Assembly (NCBI GenBank): GCA_001784535.1 | Contig: MFRJ01000060.1 | Span: forward strand, 1 to 18,434 | Direction of reading: 5' to 3' | DNA length: 18,434 nt | From: Candidatus Melainabacteria bacterium GWA2_34_9 | GTDB taxonomy: Bacteria; Cyanobacteriota; Vampirovibrionia; Gastranaerophilales; UBA9971 | In this document: piece by piece, positions 7,206 through 13,152 of the stretch | Layout: each line of letters opens with the position of its first letter | Position numbering within the stretch: position 1 is the stretch's first letter | Program-made: the position numbers and the translations under genes | The notes under the pieces: model-generated | Database searches by the model: none | Told to the model about the DNA's origin: nothing | Seen by the model: only the letters and a program-made list of their open reading frames with translations

Positions 7206-7979
7206 ATGAAAAAGATAATATTAATTATTTTTTTATGTTTATTAGGACTTTTCTTATGGAAAATTAATTTTATTTCAGCCGAAAACTTACATAATAAAAC
7301 TCAAAAAAATTTTATTATGCTAGGGATTGGTGATCATCATTCTAACACTTATTATAAAGAAGACTTCCCTAATCCTCTTCCAAAATACGGAAAAGTACTT
7401 TGCCTCGAAAATAAAAATCGAATTTCTTCTCGAATCGTTAAAGGAGAAATATATTTTAAAGAAGCTTTTCATTATGGAGAGAATCAGGGATATCAAGAAA
7501 AAATTTTAGGATGTAAAAATAATGAAACTCCTTTATTTTTTATATCTGATAACCCTCGAAAGTTAGTAAAAGAAGGTAAAGTAATAACTATTACAACAGA
7601 AAATGATAATAATATTGGTTTTAATAAATTAAAACTAATATTAAAAAATAAAGAATATAATATTCATCTTGATAAATCAGTTGATAAAAAGAAACAAACG
7701 TGGAAATATGCAATCAATCTTAGTTCTAATAAAGTAAAACAAAAATTAATTTCGAGAACTCTTCCTGATGTTTACCAAAATATAGAGATTAATAATCAAG
7801 ATGGTAATCCTAGTTTGTTTTGGGCAGGAAACATAGATAATGATAATAAAGTGGATCTCATTATCGGGTATACCGACGGAGATTATATTGGTGCCCATTC
7901 ATTATTTTTGTCGTCCTATGCAAAAAACGACAATTTAGTTAAAGAGGTCGCTAAATTTAAATATATTAGTGGTGATTAA
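7206..7979 (+). CDS. Exported hypothetical protein with FG-GAP/EF-hand-like Asp motif
   Basis: 257 aa from the ATG at 7206, chosen because AAGGA lies ten bases upstream and the product then opens with a signal peptide (MKKIILIIFLCLLGLFLWK, cleavage plausible after FISA). An ATG-initiated longer frame from 7164 would run into the repeat and is rejected. The mature part is polar and Lys/Asn-rich with no recognised domain until residues about 217-235. There WAGNIDNDNKVDLIIGYTDG matches the Asp-rich calcium loop of FG-GAP/VCBS repeats (D-x-D-x-x-x-D-L). This suggests an extracytoplasmic, possibly calcium-stabilised protein with a partial beta-propeller-like end. Codon use is more AT-rich than gatA. 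The gene is flanked by inverted copies of the same repeat (7140 and 8231), a possible sign of acquisition. Confidence 0.75.
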   Translation: MKKIILIIFLCLLGLFLWKINFISAENLHNKTQKNFIMLGIGDHHSNTYYKEDFPNPLPKYGKVLCLENKNRISSRIVKGEIYFKEAFHYGENQGYQEKILGCKNNETPLFFISDNPRKLVKEGKVITITTENDNNIGFNKLKLILKNKEYNIHLDKSVDKKKQTWKYAINLSSNKVKQKLISRTLPDVYQNIEINNQDGNPSLFWAGNIDNDNKVDLIIGYTDGDYIGAHSLFLSSYAKNDNLVKEVAKFKYISGD

Positions 7980-8002
7980 ATAACTTTAATGTCCGTTGCG
8001 AA

Positions 8003-8181
8003 GGTTTCGTAATATTTCACCCTGCGTATAAACACATGCGAGCACTTGTTTGAGCCTGCCAAAGCAGGCGAGTTTGCGAGCTTAGACATCTGAAAGCTTT
8101 AATCGTGAGCAGGGTAGAAATATAGAAACCGAAGTATTGGGCAAAGTTTCTTTTGGTTCGTTTTCTTTGCAGTAAAGAAAA
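8003..8181. repeat. Large foldable intergenic element
   Basis: Long inverted arms are present: GGTTTC, ATATTTC and CCCTGC (8003-8025) pair with GCAGGG, GAAATAT and GAAACC (8109-8130), 19 base pairs with small bulges. Inside is a perfect GCCTGC-CAAA-GCAGGC hairpin (8054-8069), bordered by two GCGAGC words. Directly after come two mutually exclusive hairpins: GCAAAG/CTTTGC (8141-8170) and TTTTCTTT-GCAGT-AAAGAAAA (8161-8181). No coding frame explains it. It resembles known classes of intergenic repeats ending in a TTTCTTTTGGTTCGTTTTC-like box, but I cannot name it. It may be a non-autonomous mobile element or a structured RNA. Confidence 0.6.
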
Positions 8182-8230
8182 TGAAGACGGGTTTGGGTTG
8201 TAGACCTATTAAAAATAAAAATACCCTTAT

Positions 8231-8274
8231 GGATAGATTGCCACGTCAGCCCTGCTGGCTTCCTCGCAATGACA
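8231..8274 (-). repeat. Dispersed palindromic repeat, copy 2 (inverted)
   Basis: On the minus strand it reads TGTCATTGCGAGGA, a central AGCC/GGCT hairpin, then GACGTGGCAATCTATCC. Outer ATTGC and GCAAT can also pair. It is almost identical in its arms to copy 1 and shares the hairpin-type centre with copy 3. Confidence 0.8.
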
Positions 8275-8281
8275 ACAAAAA

Positions 8282-8431
8282 TTATTCAATAATATCCTTA
8301 GCTTTCAGGACAGATTTTATCCTTTCTACGTCTGTGTATAAACTTTCAAGAATCGTAAACAAATCTTTTACAGATTCTTGAAAATCAAAACTTACGGTTT
8401 TAATCGCTTGTATTTCAACAGATTTTTTCAT
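8282..8431 (-). CDS. Small 49-aa protein divergent from an XRE regulator
   Basis: A short minus-strand ORF starting MKKSVEIQAIKTVSFDF and ending KSVLKAKDIIE. The start ATG (8431) is preceded by GGAG eleven bases upstream in an otherwise AT-rich leader. After a short beta-like N-terminus, residues about 16-46 are amphipathic helix (QESVKDLFTILESLYTDVER). There is no signal peptide and no cysteine. It lies 88 bp from the divergent XRE gene, and the space between is full of palindromes, so the two are probably co-regulated. No family recognised. The length, ribosome site and regulator pairing argue for a real gene. A partner or antagonist of the XRE protein, or a small toxin/antitoxin, are possibilities only. 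Confidence 0.5.
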   Translation of the reverse strand: MKKSVEIQAIKTVSFDFQESVKDLFTILESLYTDVERIKSVLKAKDIIE

Positions 8432-8451
8432 GACAAAATTTTCTCCATTTA

Positions 8452-8506
8452 AAACTATAATAGTTTAGTGATGTATTACTTCACAGATTTATTAAAATAA
8501 TACATC
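8452..8506. promoter_or_regulatory. Shared operator region between the 49-aa gene and XRE gene
   Basis: A 15-bp perfect palindrome AAACTA-TAA-TAGTTT (8452-8466) overlaps TATTAT/TATAGT -10-like boxes of the minus-strand gene. Next to it is a 9-bp inverted repeat, GATGTATTA (8470-8478) and TAATACATC (8498-8506), spaced by 19 bp. This is what is expected for binding by a dimeric XRE regulator in a divergent promoter. Confidence 0.5.
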
Positions 8507-8519
8507 TAAAATTTTTACT

Positions 8520-8747
8520 ATGCAAGAGATTGAACAAAAATATCTTTATAATATCAGCAAAAATATTAAAAAATTCCGGGAAAACAAAGAATTTTCCCAG
8601 GAGTTTTTGGCTGAACAGGTTGAGTGTTCCAGAGAATTTATTAATAGGGTAGAAAATAGAAAAGAAGATGTAAGCTTAAAAATGCTGTTAAAAATTGCTT
8701 ATTTTCTTGAAATTCAACCGCAAAAATTTTTTGACAATGTAGTATAA
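8520..8747 (+). CDS. XRE-family (Cro/cI) transcriptional regulator
   Basis: A 75-aa single-domain HTH_3 protein. The helix-turn-helix spans about residues 26-50 (SQEFLAEQVECSREFINRVEN) and the closing helices end MLLKIAYFLEIQPQKFF, as in SinR- and Cro-like regulators. No other domain is present. No clear Shine-Dalgarno precedes the ATG. A TAAAAT box at 8507-8512 would place the transcript start at or next to the ATG, so it may be leaderless. It likely binds the palindromes at 8452-8506 and controls itself and the divergent 49-aa gene. It sits between dispersed repeats, hinting at a laterally acquired unit. Antitoxin, restriction-modification controller or prophage-remnant regulator are alternatives, but no partner of those kinds is nearby. 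Confidence 0.85.
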   Translation: MQEIEQKYLYNISKNIKKFRENKEFSQEFLAEQVECSREFINRVENRKEDVSLKMLLKIAYFLEIQPQKFFDNVV

Positions 8748-8761
8748 AATATAGAAAGCTT

Positions 8762-8804
8762 TATAGATTGTCACGTCAGCCCTGCGGGCTTCCTCGCAAT
8801 GACA
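8762..8804 (-). repeat. Dispersed palindromic repeat, copy 3 (inverted)
   Basis: The minus strand reads TGTCATTGCGAGGA, a perfect AGCCC-TGC-GGGCT hairpin centre, then GACGTGACAATCTATA. Same orientation as copy 2, with a few differences at the outer end. It lies just after the XRE gene and could also stop transcription. Confidence 0.8.
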
Positions 8805-8836
8805 ATAGGTTGGCTGATTTTATCAATACTGGACAG

Positions 8837-8862
8837 ATTCTTCGGGCTAAAGCCCTCAGAAT
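8837..8862. repeat. Second-type palindrome between convergent genes
   Basis: ATTCT-TC-GGGCT-AA-AGCCC-TC-AGAAT: two perfect 5-bp arm pairs separated by a TC/TC mismatch. It is followed by GACAATATG, resembling the edge of the other repeats. Placed between the ends of the XRE and GHL10 genes, it could act as a REP-like element or weak bidirectional terminator. Confidence 0.6.
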
Positions 8863-8880
8863 GACAATATGCTGAAAAAA

Positions 8881-10662
8881 TTAATCTTTTCTAAGAATTC
8901 TCGCGCTTAAAGCTTCAATAAAATCATCAGAAATATGCGCATTATCAAAAAGTATGATTCCTGAAGACCCTTCTGATCTTACAGAAGCAATCTGACCGAT
9001 TAAATCAGCAGGACTTCCGGCGGTAAAAGGCTCAAATAACCCTGATAATATACAAACATTATTCCCTGCAAGACTGCGGATTTCTCTTACGGAATTACCC
9101 GCCATGTATTTATCACTGCTCATTATCAGTGGGGTAAACGCATCAACATAACCCCTTTGCGCCCATACAGACCAATTTTGCAATTTTGTTGTTGCTGTAT
9201 CCTGATGTCCGGGGAAGATTACTGTTGAAATCATTATATTTTTATCGCCTACTATTGAACGAAGCCTTGAAACAAAATCAGTTACTTTATCCTGCCTATA
9301 AGCAACCCATTTAGACATTAAAGGATCTGATAATTCAAGTTCTACAGGATCTTTTCCGTATTGAGCTTTGAATTCTGCTCTTGCAAAAGCTGTATAACCC
9401 CATGTTGTATCAAGATAACCCGAAAAATTTTGTGACAAGCTCTTTGGATATCTTATATAATCAATGTTTAAACCATCTACATTGTAATTAGTGGTTATTT
9501 CCGTAAGAAGCGCTGTCAAGAATTTTTGAACGTTAGGATTTGCAGGGTCAAGAAAATAACCGTTATGCTCACTTATAGAAGGCATAGGTTTATTGCTGTC
9601 GGCATTTTTTCTCTGGAAGTTAGCCCACTCGGGATAAACCGAAAGTGTATGTTTTGAATTTCTGGATATGTTTTCATTACCCACATAAAATGTCTGAAAC
9701 CACACCTGAACCTTCATGTTTCTTTTATGAGCTTCATTTACCCATACCTGCAAAGGATCCCAACCTTCAAACTCCGGTCTTTGCTGTTTAATTCCGTAGG
9801 TAGCCATTGTTGAGCTCGGAAAAATTGTATAACCCTGATAATATGTTTCCAAAAATATATTATCTATACCTGTTCTTCTAAGCCTATCAAGTGTTTTTAC
9901 TATTTCTGCCTGATTTTTTTCTATAGGTCTGAGCCATACGCCATGAAGCTCATTTTGAACAGCAGGAACCGCATAATAAAAAGACATGTCAGCCATCTTA
10001 AGTGCCATATTTGAAAGATCTCTGCCTGCTTCATACTGTGATTTGTCAAGTATATATCTGGCTTCATTATACTTTTGTATAGCCTGATTCAGATAATTCT
10101 CGGAAATTTTGGATTGATAACCGGGAAGTGTTCTTTTATAATCTACTATAACTTTTTTAGAATCGTTTATCCTTTGACCTGCTTTATATAAATAGCTTTC
10201 AGGAGTTATTGTACTTTCCAGCATCATAGTATTTTGATTAATTTTTACTATTGCGCCTTCCATTAATCTTTCATTTATCCATTTTTTTGCAGAACCATGA
10301 CCGCTAACTATAAAACCGTTTTTAGGAATGTAGCAGTTTGAGCCGCAGAACCCAAAGACTTTATCTTCCAGAACAATAGCTTCTTTGCCAAATTCATTGG
10401 TATTTGTATATTCTCCAAAACCGGGAGTATAAATAACAAGCTGGTTATTCCCCCTAAAGCCCGGGTAATATGCCCCCAAAGGGTTTGTTTCGGGTGTAGG
10501 ATTTATAGAATTTATTTTAATGCGTGATGTTTTTATGCATTGATTGCTTGCATTTTCGCGTAAAACCATAGCTTGTGCCAAAACAGGATTTGAAATTGTC
10601 CACAAAACAAGCAATGATGCTAAAAATATTATAAATAAGCTTAATTTTGCAATATTTTTCAT
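8881..10662 (-). CDS. Secreted family-10-like glycosyl hydrolase (GHL10, DUF187)
   Basis: A 593-aa exported protein. The signal peptide is MKNIAKLSLF plus a hydrophobic run, with likely cleavage after VLA (residue 29). Residues about 65-150 form an N-terminal beta-rich domain (NGFIVSGHGSAKKWI) resembling that seen in cyanobacterial GHL10 proteins. A helical linker spans 165-228. The GHL10 TIM-barrel domain runs about 238-545, with NELHGVWLRP at its start and the conserved DGLNIDYIRYP (396-406), whose acidic residues are likely catalytic. It is expected to act on cell-envelope or extracellular glycans; the substrate is not predictable here. GGGGAG seven bases before the start supports the ATG at 10662. 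It lies 73 bp downstream of suhB on the same strand, with its own promoter-like sequence between them. Confidence 0.88.
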   Translation of the reverse strand: MKNIAKLSLFIIFLASLLVLWTISNPVLAQAMVLRENASNQCIKTSRIKINSINPTPETNPLGAYYPGFRGNNQLVIYTPGFGEYTNTNEFGKEAIVLEDKVFGFCGSNCYIPKNGFIVSGHGSAKKWINERLMEGAIVKINQNTMMLESTITPESYLYKAGQRINDSKKVIVDYKRTLPGYQSKISENYLNQAIQKYNEARYILDKSQYEAGRDLSNMALKMADMSFYYAVPAVQNELHGVWLRPIEKNQAEIVKTLDRLRRTGIDNIFLETYYQGYTIFPSSTMATYGIKQQRPEFEGWDPLQVWVNEAHKRNMKVQVWFQTFYVGNENISRNSKHTLSVYPEWANFQRKNADSNKPMPSISEHNGYFLDPANPNVQKFLTALLTEITTNYNVDGLNIDYIRYPKSLSQNFSGYLDTTWGYTAFARAEFKAQYGKDPVELELSDPLMSKWVAYRQDKVTDFVSRLRSIVGDKNIMISTVIFPGHQDTATTKLQNWSVWAQRGYVDAFTPLIMSSDKYMAGNSVREIRSLAGNNVCILSGLFEPFTAGSPADLIGQIASVRSEGSSGIILFDNAHISDDFIEALSARILRKD

Positions 10663-10697
10663 TTTACTCCCCTATCACTCCTAAGTTTCTATATATG

Positions 10698-10727
10698 ATA
10701 TTAACCGCATATTGTTTTGTTTGGCAA
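10698..10727 (-). promoter_or_regulatory. Possible promoter of the GHL10 gene
   Basis: On the minus strand, TTGCCA (10727-10722) and TAATAT (10703-10698) are separated by 18 bp in the 73-bp gap downstream of suhB. It could allow expression independent of suhB. Confidence 0.35.
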
Positions 10728-10735
10728 TACTTATA

Positions 10736-11551
10736 TTAATTAGTCCGGTTATGTATTTTTTCTTGGCAAGAAAATAAAGTTTCCTTCATATATTCATGAA
10801 TAAGTGAATTTGAAGTAATTATGTTTTTAATTTCAGGATTAAATTCTTCCGAATCAAAGTTGGTAACTTTTCCTCCTGCTTCTCGGACTATACAAGTTCC
10901 TGCCGTTACATCCCATGGCGCAAGATTTAACTCCCAGAATCCGTCAAGCCTTCCTGCTGCCACATAACAAAGATCAAGTGCTGCCGCGCCCGGTCTCCTT
11001 ACTGCCTGAGATTTATAAACAAATTCCTGAAAATATACAAAGTTTTCTTCAAGAGTTTTTTCTTTTGAACAAGGAAACCCTGTTGCAAGCAATGATTTTT
11101 TAAGCTCTTCTATTTGACTTACTTCGATAGGTTCAGAATTAAGATAAGCACCGGTTCCTTCCGCTGCCCAGAAGAGTTCATTTTTGCATACATCGTAAAC
11201 AACACCCATAAAAATTTTACCTTTTTTCACGAGCCCTATAGATACCGCAAAATGAGGGAAATTATGTGCAAAGTTGGTTGTGCCGTCTAAAGGATCAACC
11301 ACCCATAAATATTCTGATTTATGCTCTCCATGAGTGCCTGACTCTTCTCCGAGAACATTATGATCGGGGAAATTTGCCTGAATTATCGATAAAATTTTTT
11401 TTTCAGATAAATTATCTGCATGTGTTACAAGATCAAATTCATTTGATTTATGAAAAATTTCTTTTTTCTTCCCAAAATAAGAAAGTTGTATTTCTCCCGC
11501 CTCATAAGCTGCTTCTTTTGCTACTTCCAGAAGCTTTTCAATATTTATCAA
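10736..11551 (-). CDS. suhB: Inositol-1-monophosphatase family protein (SuhB type)
   Basis: A 271-aa Mg-dependent phosphatase of the inositol monophosphatase family. Metal-binding residues are visible: E69/E70 in LGEESG, D86 and D89 in WVVDPLDGTTNF, and D214 in APWDVTAGTCIVREAGG. Length and motif spacing match the family. It dephosphorylates inositol phosphates or related sugar phosphates in the cytoplasm; E. coli SuhB also helps rRNA antitermination, a role that cannot be inferred here. The start codon is TTG (11551), with GGGAG ten bases upstream and no better in-frame ATG. An extended -10 (TGTTATATT) lies upstream at 11583-11591. The GHL10 gene follows on the same strand, so they may be co-transcribed. 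Confidence 0.92.
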   Translation of the reverse strand: MINIEKLLEVAKEAAYEAGEIQLSYFGKKKEIFHKSNEFDLVTHADNLSEKKILSIIQANFPDHNVLGEESGTHGEHKSEYLWVVDPLDGTTNFAHNFPHFAVSIGLVKKGKIFMGVVYDVCKNELFWAAEGTGAYLNSEPIEVSQIEELKKSLLATGFPCSKEKTLEENFVYFQEFVYKSQAVRRPGAAALDLCYVAAGRLDGFWELNLAPWDVTAGTCIVREAGGKVTNFDSEEFNPEIKNIITSNSLIHEYMKETLFSCQEKIHNRTN

Positions 11552-11582
11552 GGTTTTATTACTCCCTTTATATATTTAAAAA

Positions 11583-11591
11583 AATATAACA
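11583..11591 (-). promoter_or_regulatory. Extended -10 promoter of suhB
   Basis: The minus strand reads TGT-TATATT, an extended -10 box, with start near 11576 and a leader of about 25 nt. No good -35 is seen, as is usual for extended -10 promoters. Confidence 0.35.
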
Positions 11592-11642
11592 ATTCCAACT
11601 TATTCTCAATAGGTCAAAGAACTCATTTTAACTTTTGCTAAC

Positions 11643-11673
11643 AAAAAAGCCTCTTAATTTAAGAGGCTTTTTT
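11643..11673 (-). terminator. Terminator of the infC-rpmI-rplT operon
   Basis: A perfect 14-bp stem, AAAAAAGCCTCTTA against TAAGAGGCTTTTTT, with an ATT loop, 19 bp after the rplT stop. The A/T flanks make it functional in both directions, but only the minus-strand operon runs into it. Confidence 0.9.
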
Positions 11674-11691
11674 GTTTATTAATTAAATTTC

Positions 11692-12051
11692 TTATGCAGA
11701 AACTTTTTCTTTTGCTAAATCAACGACTTTTTTGAAAGCATCAGGGTCTTTTACAGCGATATCAGCAAGAATTTTTCTGTTTACGGTAACATTTGCTTTA
11801 CCTAAAGCATTTATAAATCTGCTATAGCTTAAGCCATGCTGTCTAACTGCTGCATTGATTCTGGTAATCCAAAGACGTCTAAAACTTCTTTTTTTATTGC
11901 GGCGATCTCTGTATTGAAATTTAAGAGCTTTCATTACAGCCTGATTTGCTACAACAAACAATCTGCTTCTTGCGCCTTTAAAGCTTTTTGCCAATTTTAA
12001 TATTTTTTTATGTCTTTTGCGAAGAACATTTCCCCGCTTTACCCTTGCCAT
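11692..12051 (-). CDS. rplT: 50S ribosomal protein L20
   Basis: A 119-aa, strongly basic protein with the unmistakable L20 sequence (MARVKRGNVLRKRHKKILK, then NQAVMKALKFQYRDRRNKKR and RLWITRINAAVRQHGLSYS). It binds 23S rRNA domain I early in 50S assembly. In E. coli and Bacillus it also represses its own operon through an rRNA-like leader; I could not identify such a structure here. AAGGAG precedes the start. It is the last gene of the infC-rpmI-rplT operon, 45 bp after rpmI, and is followed directly by a strong terminator. Length and composition are normal. Confidence 0.98.
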   Translation of the reverse strand: MARVKRGNVLRKRHKKILKLAKSFKGARSRLFVVANQAVMKALKFQYRDRRNKKRSFRRLWITRINAAVRQHGLSYSRFINALGKANVTVNRKILADIAVKDPDAFKKVVDLAKEKVSA

Positions 12052-12096
12052 ATTTTATTACTCCTTGTTATATTTTTTTCGTTAATCACTCAATAT

Positions 12097-12306
12097 TTAT
12101 CTTGAATACTTCATATAAGGCAATTCAAGTTTAATTTTTTCAAGATTGGTCTCAGACACATCTGCAAATCCACCTAAACGATTTTTTCTTGCAGTAGCTT
12201 TATGACCGAGCAAGTGTTTTCTGCCGGCTTGTCTACGTAATATTTTTCCACTGCCGGTAACTTTATATCTTTTTGCTCCAGCTTTATGAGTTTTCATTTT
12301 AGGCAT
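12097..12306 (-). CDS. rpmI: 50S ribosomal protein L35
   Basis: 69 aa starting MPKMKTHKAGAKRYKVTGSG, the standard L35 opening. The start at 12306 is chosen over an in-frame ATG five codons upstream because GGAG (12319-12316) lies nine bases before it and the homologous start is MPKMKTHK. The protein is rich in Lys/Arg and contains the family's RRQAGRKHLLGHK and the end ELPYMKYSR. It belongs to the 50S subunit. It is the middle gene of the infC operon, with a 74-bp AT-rich gap from infC and 45 bp to rplT. Confidence 0.97.
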   Translation of the reverse strand: MPKMKTHKAGAKRYKVTGSGKILRRQAGRKHLLGHKATARKNRLGGFADVSETNLEKIKLELPYMKYSR

Positions 12307-12380
12307 AATTATTTTCTCCATTAGTTTAGATTTTTTATATTATATTATGAAAAAAATCAAAATAAAATTAAATATATTTA

Positions 12381-12926
12381 TTAAGAAGCTCCCACTGGTC
12401 CGATTATCATTACGGCATTTTTGCCTTCCATTGAAGCTTTCTTCTCCAGAATGTAATTTTCGTCCTGTAAATCCTCTGTTATCCGTTTTATCAAGTCAAA
12501 AGCAAGGTTTGTATGCTGAATTTCACGACCTTTCAACATTACCATGATCTTAACTTTATTTCCAGCATGCAGGAATTTTTTTATGTTCTTAACTTTAACG
12601 TCATAATCATGCGTATCAATCTTATAGCGCATTTTAACTTCTTTTAATTCAACTGTATGCTGTTTTTTTCTTGCATCTTTAGCACGTTTTTCTGATTCAA
12701 ATTTATATTTGCCATAATCTAAAATCTTAGCGACAGGCGGATCTTGATCAGGACTAACTACAACAAGATCAAGGTCTTTTGCTATAGCCATGCTCAATGC
12801 TTCACTTGTTGCGATAACGCCGTGATTTACGCCTTCATCGTCAATTAATCTAACTTCTTTCGATTTTATTCTTTCATTTATCATAGGTACAGTCTTGACT
12901 GTACCTGTTGCTTTTACGTTGCTAAT
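12381..12926 (-). CDS. infC: Translation initiation factor IF-3 with an AUU start codon
   Basis: IF-3 binds the 30S subunit, prevents 50S joining and checks start codons. The ATG at 12884 (MINERIKSKEVRL) has no ribosome site. Fourteen codons upstream, in frame and without stops, is ATT (12926), preceded by a perfect AGGAG at 12938-12934 with seven-base spacing. The product is then 181 aa, close to the E. coli length of 180, starting (as Met) with SNVKATGTVKTVP. An AUU start is the classic infC arrangement that lets IF-3 limit its own translation. The N-domain (NERIKSKEVRLIDDEG) and C-domain (VKMRYKIDTHDYDVKVKN, MVMLKGREIQH) are complete. A 10-bp hairpin covers codons 8-14. It follows tRNA-Leu by 42 nt and leads rpmI and rplT. 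Confidence 0.93.
   Translation of the reverse strand: MSNVKATGTVKTVPMINERIKSKEVRLIDDEGVNHGVIATSEALSMAIAKDLDLVVVSPDQDPPVAKILDYGKYKFESEKRAKDARKKQHTVELKEVKMRYKIDTHDYDVKVKNIKKFLHAGNKVKIMVMLKGREIQHTNLAFDLIKRITEDLQDENYILEKKASMEGKNAVMIIGPVGAS
12885..12906 (-). promoter_or_regulatory. Perfect hairpin within the first codons of infC
   Basis: AGGTACAGTC and GACTGTACCT form a 10-bp perfect inverted repeat separated by two bases, covering infC codons 8-14 counted from the AUU. In mRNA it would be a stable stem just downstream of the initiating ribosome's footprint, and it ends immediately before the internal ATG. It could slow early elongation or influence initiation at AUU versus AUG. Confidence 0.6.
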
Positions 12927-12968
12927 AACTATTCTCCTACGTTTGTAACCTTTTCATTTGTATTTATC

Positions 12969-13050
12969 TGCCGAAGGCGGGACTCGAACCCGCACGGGTC
13001 GCCCCACATGAACCTGAATCATGCGCGTATACCAATTTCACCACTTCGGC
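12969..13050 (-). tRNA. tRNA-Leu (anticodon CAG)
   Basis: An 82-nt class II tRNA. The acceptor stem GCCGAAG/CTTCGGC is perfect. The anticodon arm CATGA-TTCAGGT-TCATG gives CAG, reading CUG. A long variable arm (TGGGGCGACCC region) fits leucine. The T arm is GCGGG-TTCGAGT-CCCGC. The discriminator is A, and CCA is not encoded. It sits 42 nt upstream of the infC AUU start and about 87 nt downstream of a promoter-like box, so it is probably co-transcribed with infC. Confidence 0.95.
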
Positions 13051-13068
13051 TTAATATTCAGTTATAAA

Positions 13069-13129
13069 GGGAATGAGTTCATACCTGCATCGCCGCTGCC
13101 TTTACGTCGCCGTTTGAGCTTACACTCCC
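13069..13129 (-). other. GC-rich foldable leader ahead of tRNA-Leu
   Basis: A patch richer in G+C than the surrounding AT-rich DNA. On the minus strand GGGAGTG (13129-13123) pairs with CATTCCC (13075-13069) through seven pairs including one G-U. AGCTC/GAACT extend it inward with a mismatch, and GCA-N7-TGC lies inside. It would be the first structure in the transcript that carries tRNA-Leu and infC. No riboswitch family recognised. Confidence 0.35.
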
Positions 13130-13143
13130 GCTTCGCTAATGTT

Positions 13144-13152
13144 ACTATAACA
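13144..13152 (-). promoter_or_regulatory. Extended -10 promoter of the tRNA-Leu/infC operon
   Basis: The minus strand reads TGT-TATAGT, the same extended -10 type as at suhB, predicting a start near 13137. No convincing -35 is seen. Confidence 0.4.

Larger units (their letters stand above)
7980..8281. other. Gene-free repeat patch
   Basis: About 300 bp holding only the large foldable element (8003-8181) and repeat copy 2 (8231-8274). Base composition is visibly less AT-rich than the neighbouring intergenic DNA. A short forward reading frame across 8181-8381 is an artefact of the repeats. Confidence 0.6.

Noticed and set aside
8181..8381. 66-aa forward ORF
   Set aside because: It reads through repeat copy 2 and antisense to the better-supported 49-aa gene; no ribosome site; composition of repeat DNA.
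7132..8880. Intact insertion sequence or transposon bounded by the inverted repeats
   Set aside because: No transposase or recombinase gene between the copies and no target-site duplication seen.
7980..8880. CRISPR array
   Set aside because: Repeats are few, irregularly spaced, of mixed orientation and without unique spacers of constant length.
10915..11641. Three plus-strand ORFs opposite suhB
   Set aside because: Shadow frames; no ribosome sites or recognisable motifs.
12307..12321. Five-codon longer L35 starting MEKII
   Set aside because: The GGAG inside those codons is the ribosome site for 12306, and L35 conventionally starts MPKMKTHK.
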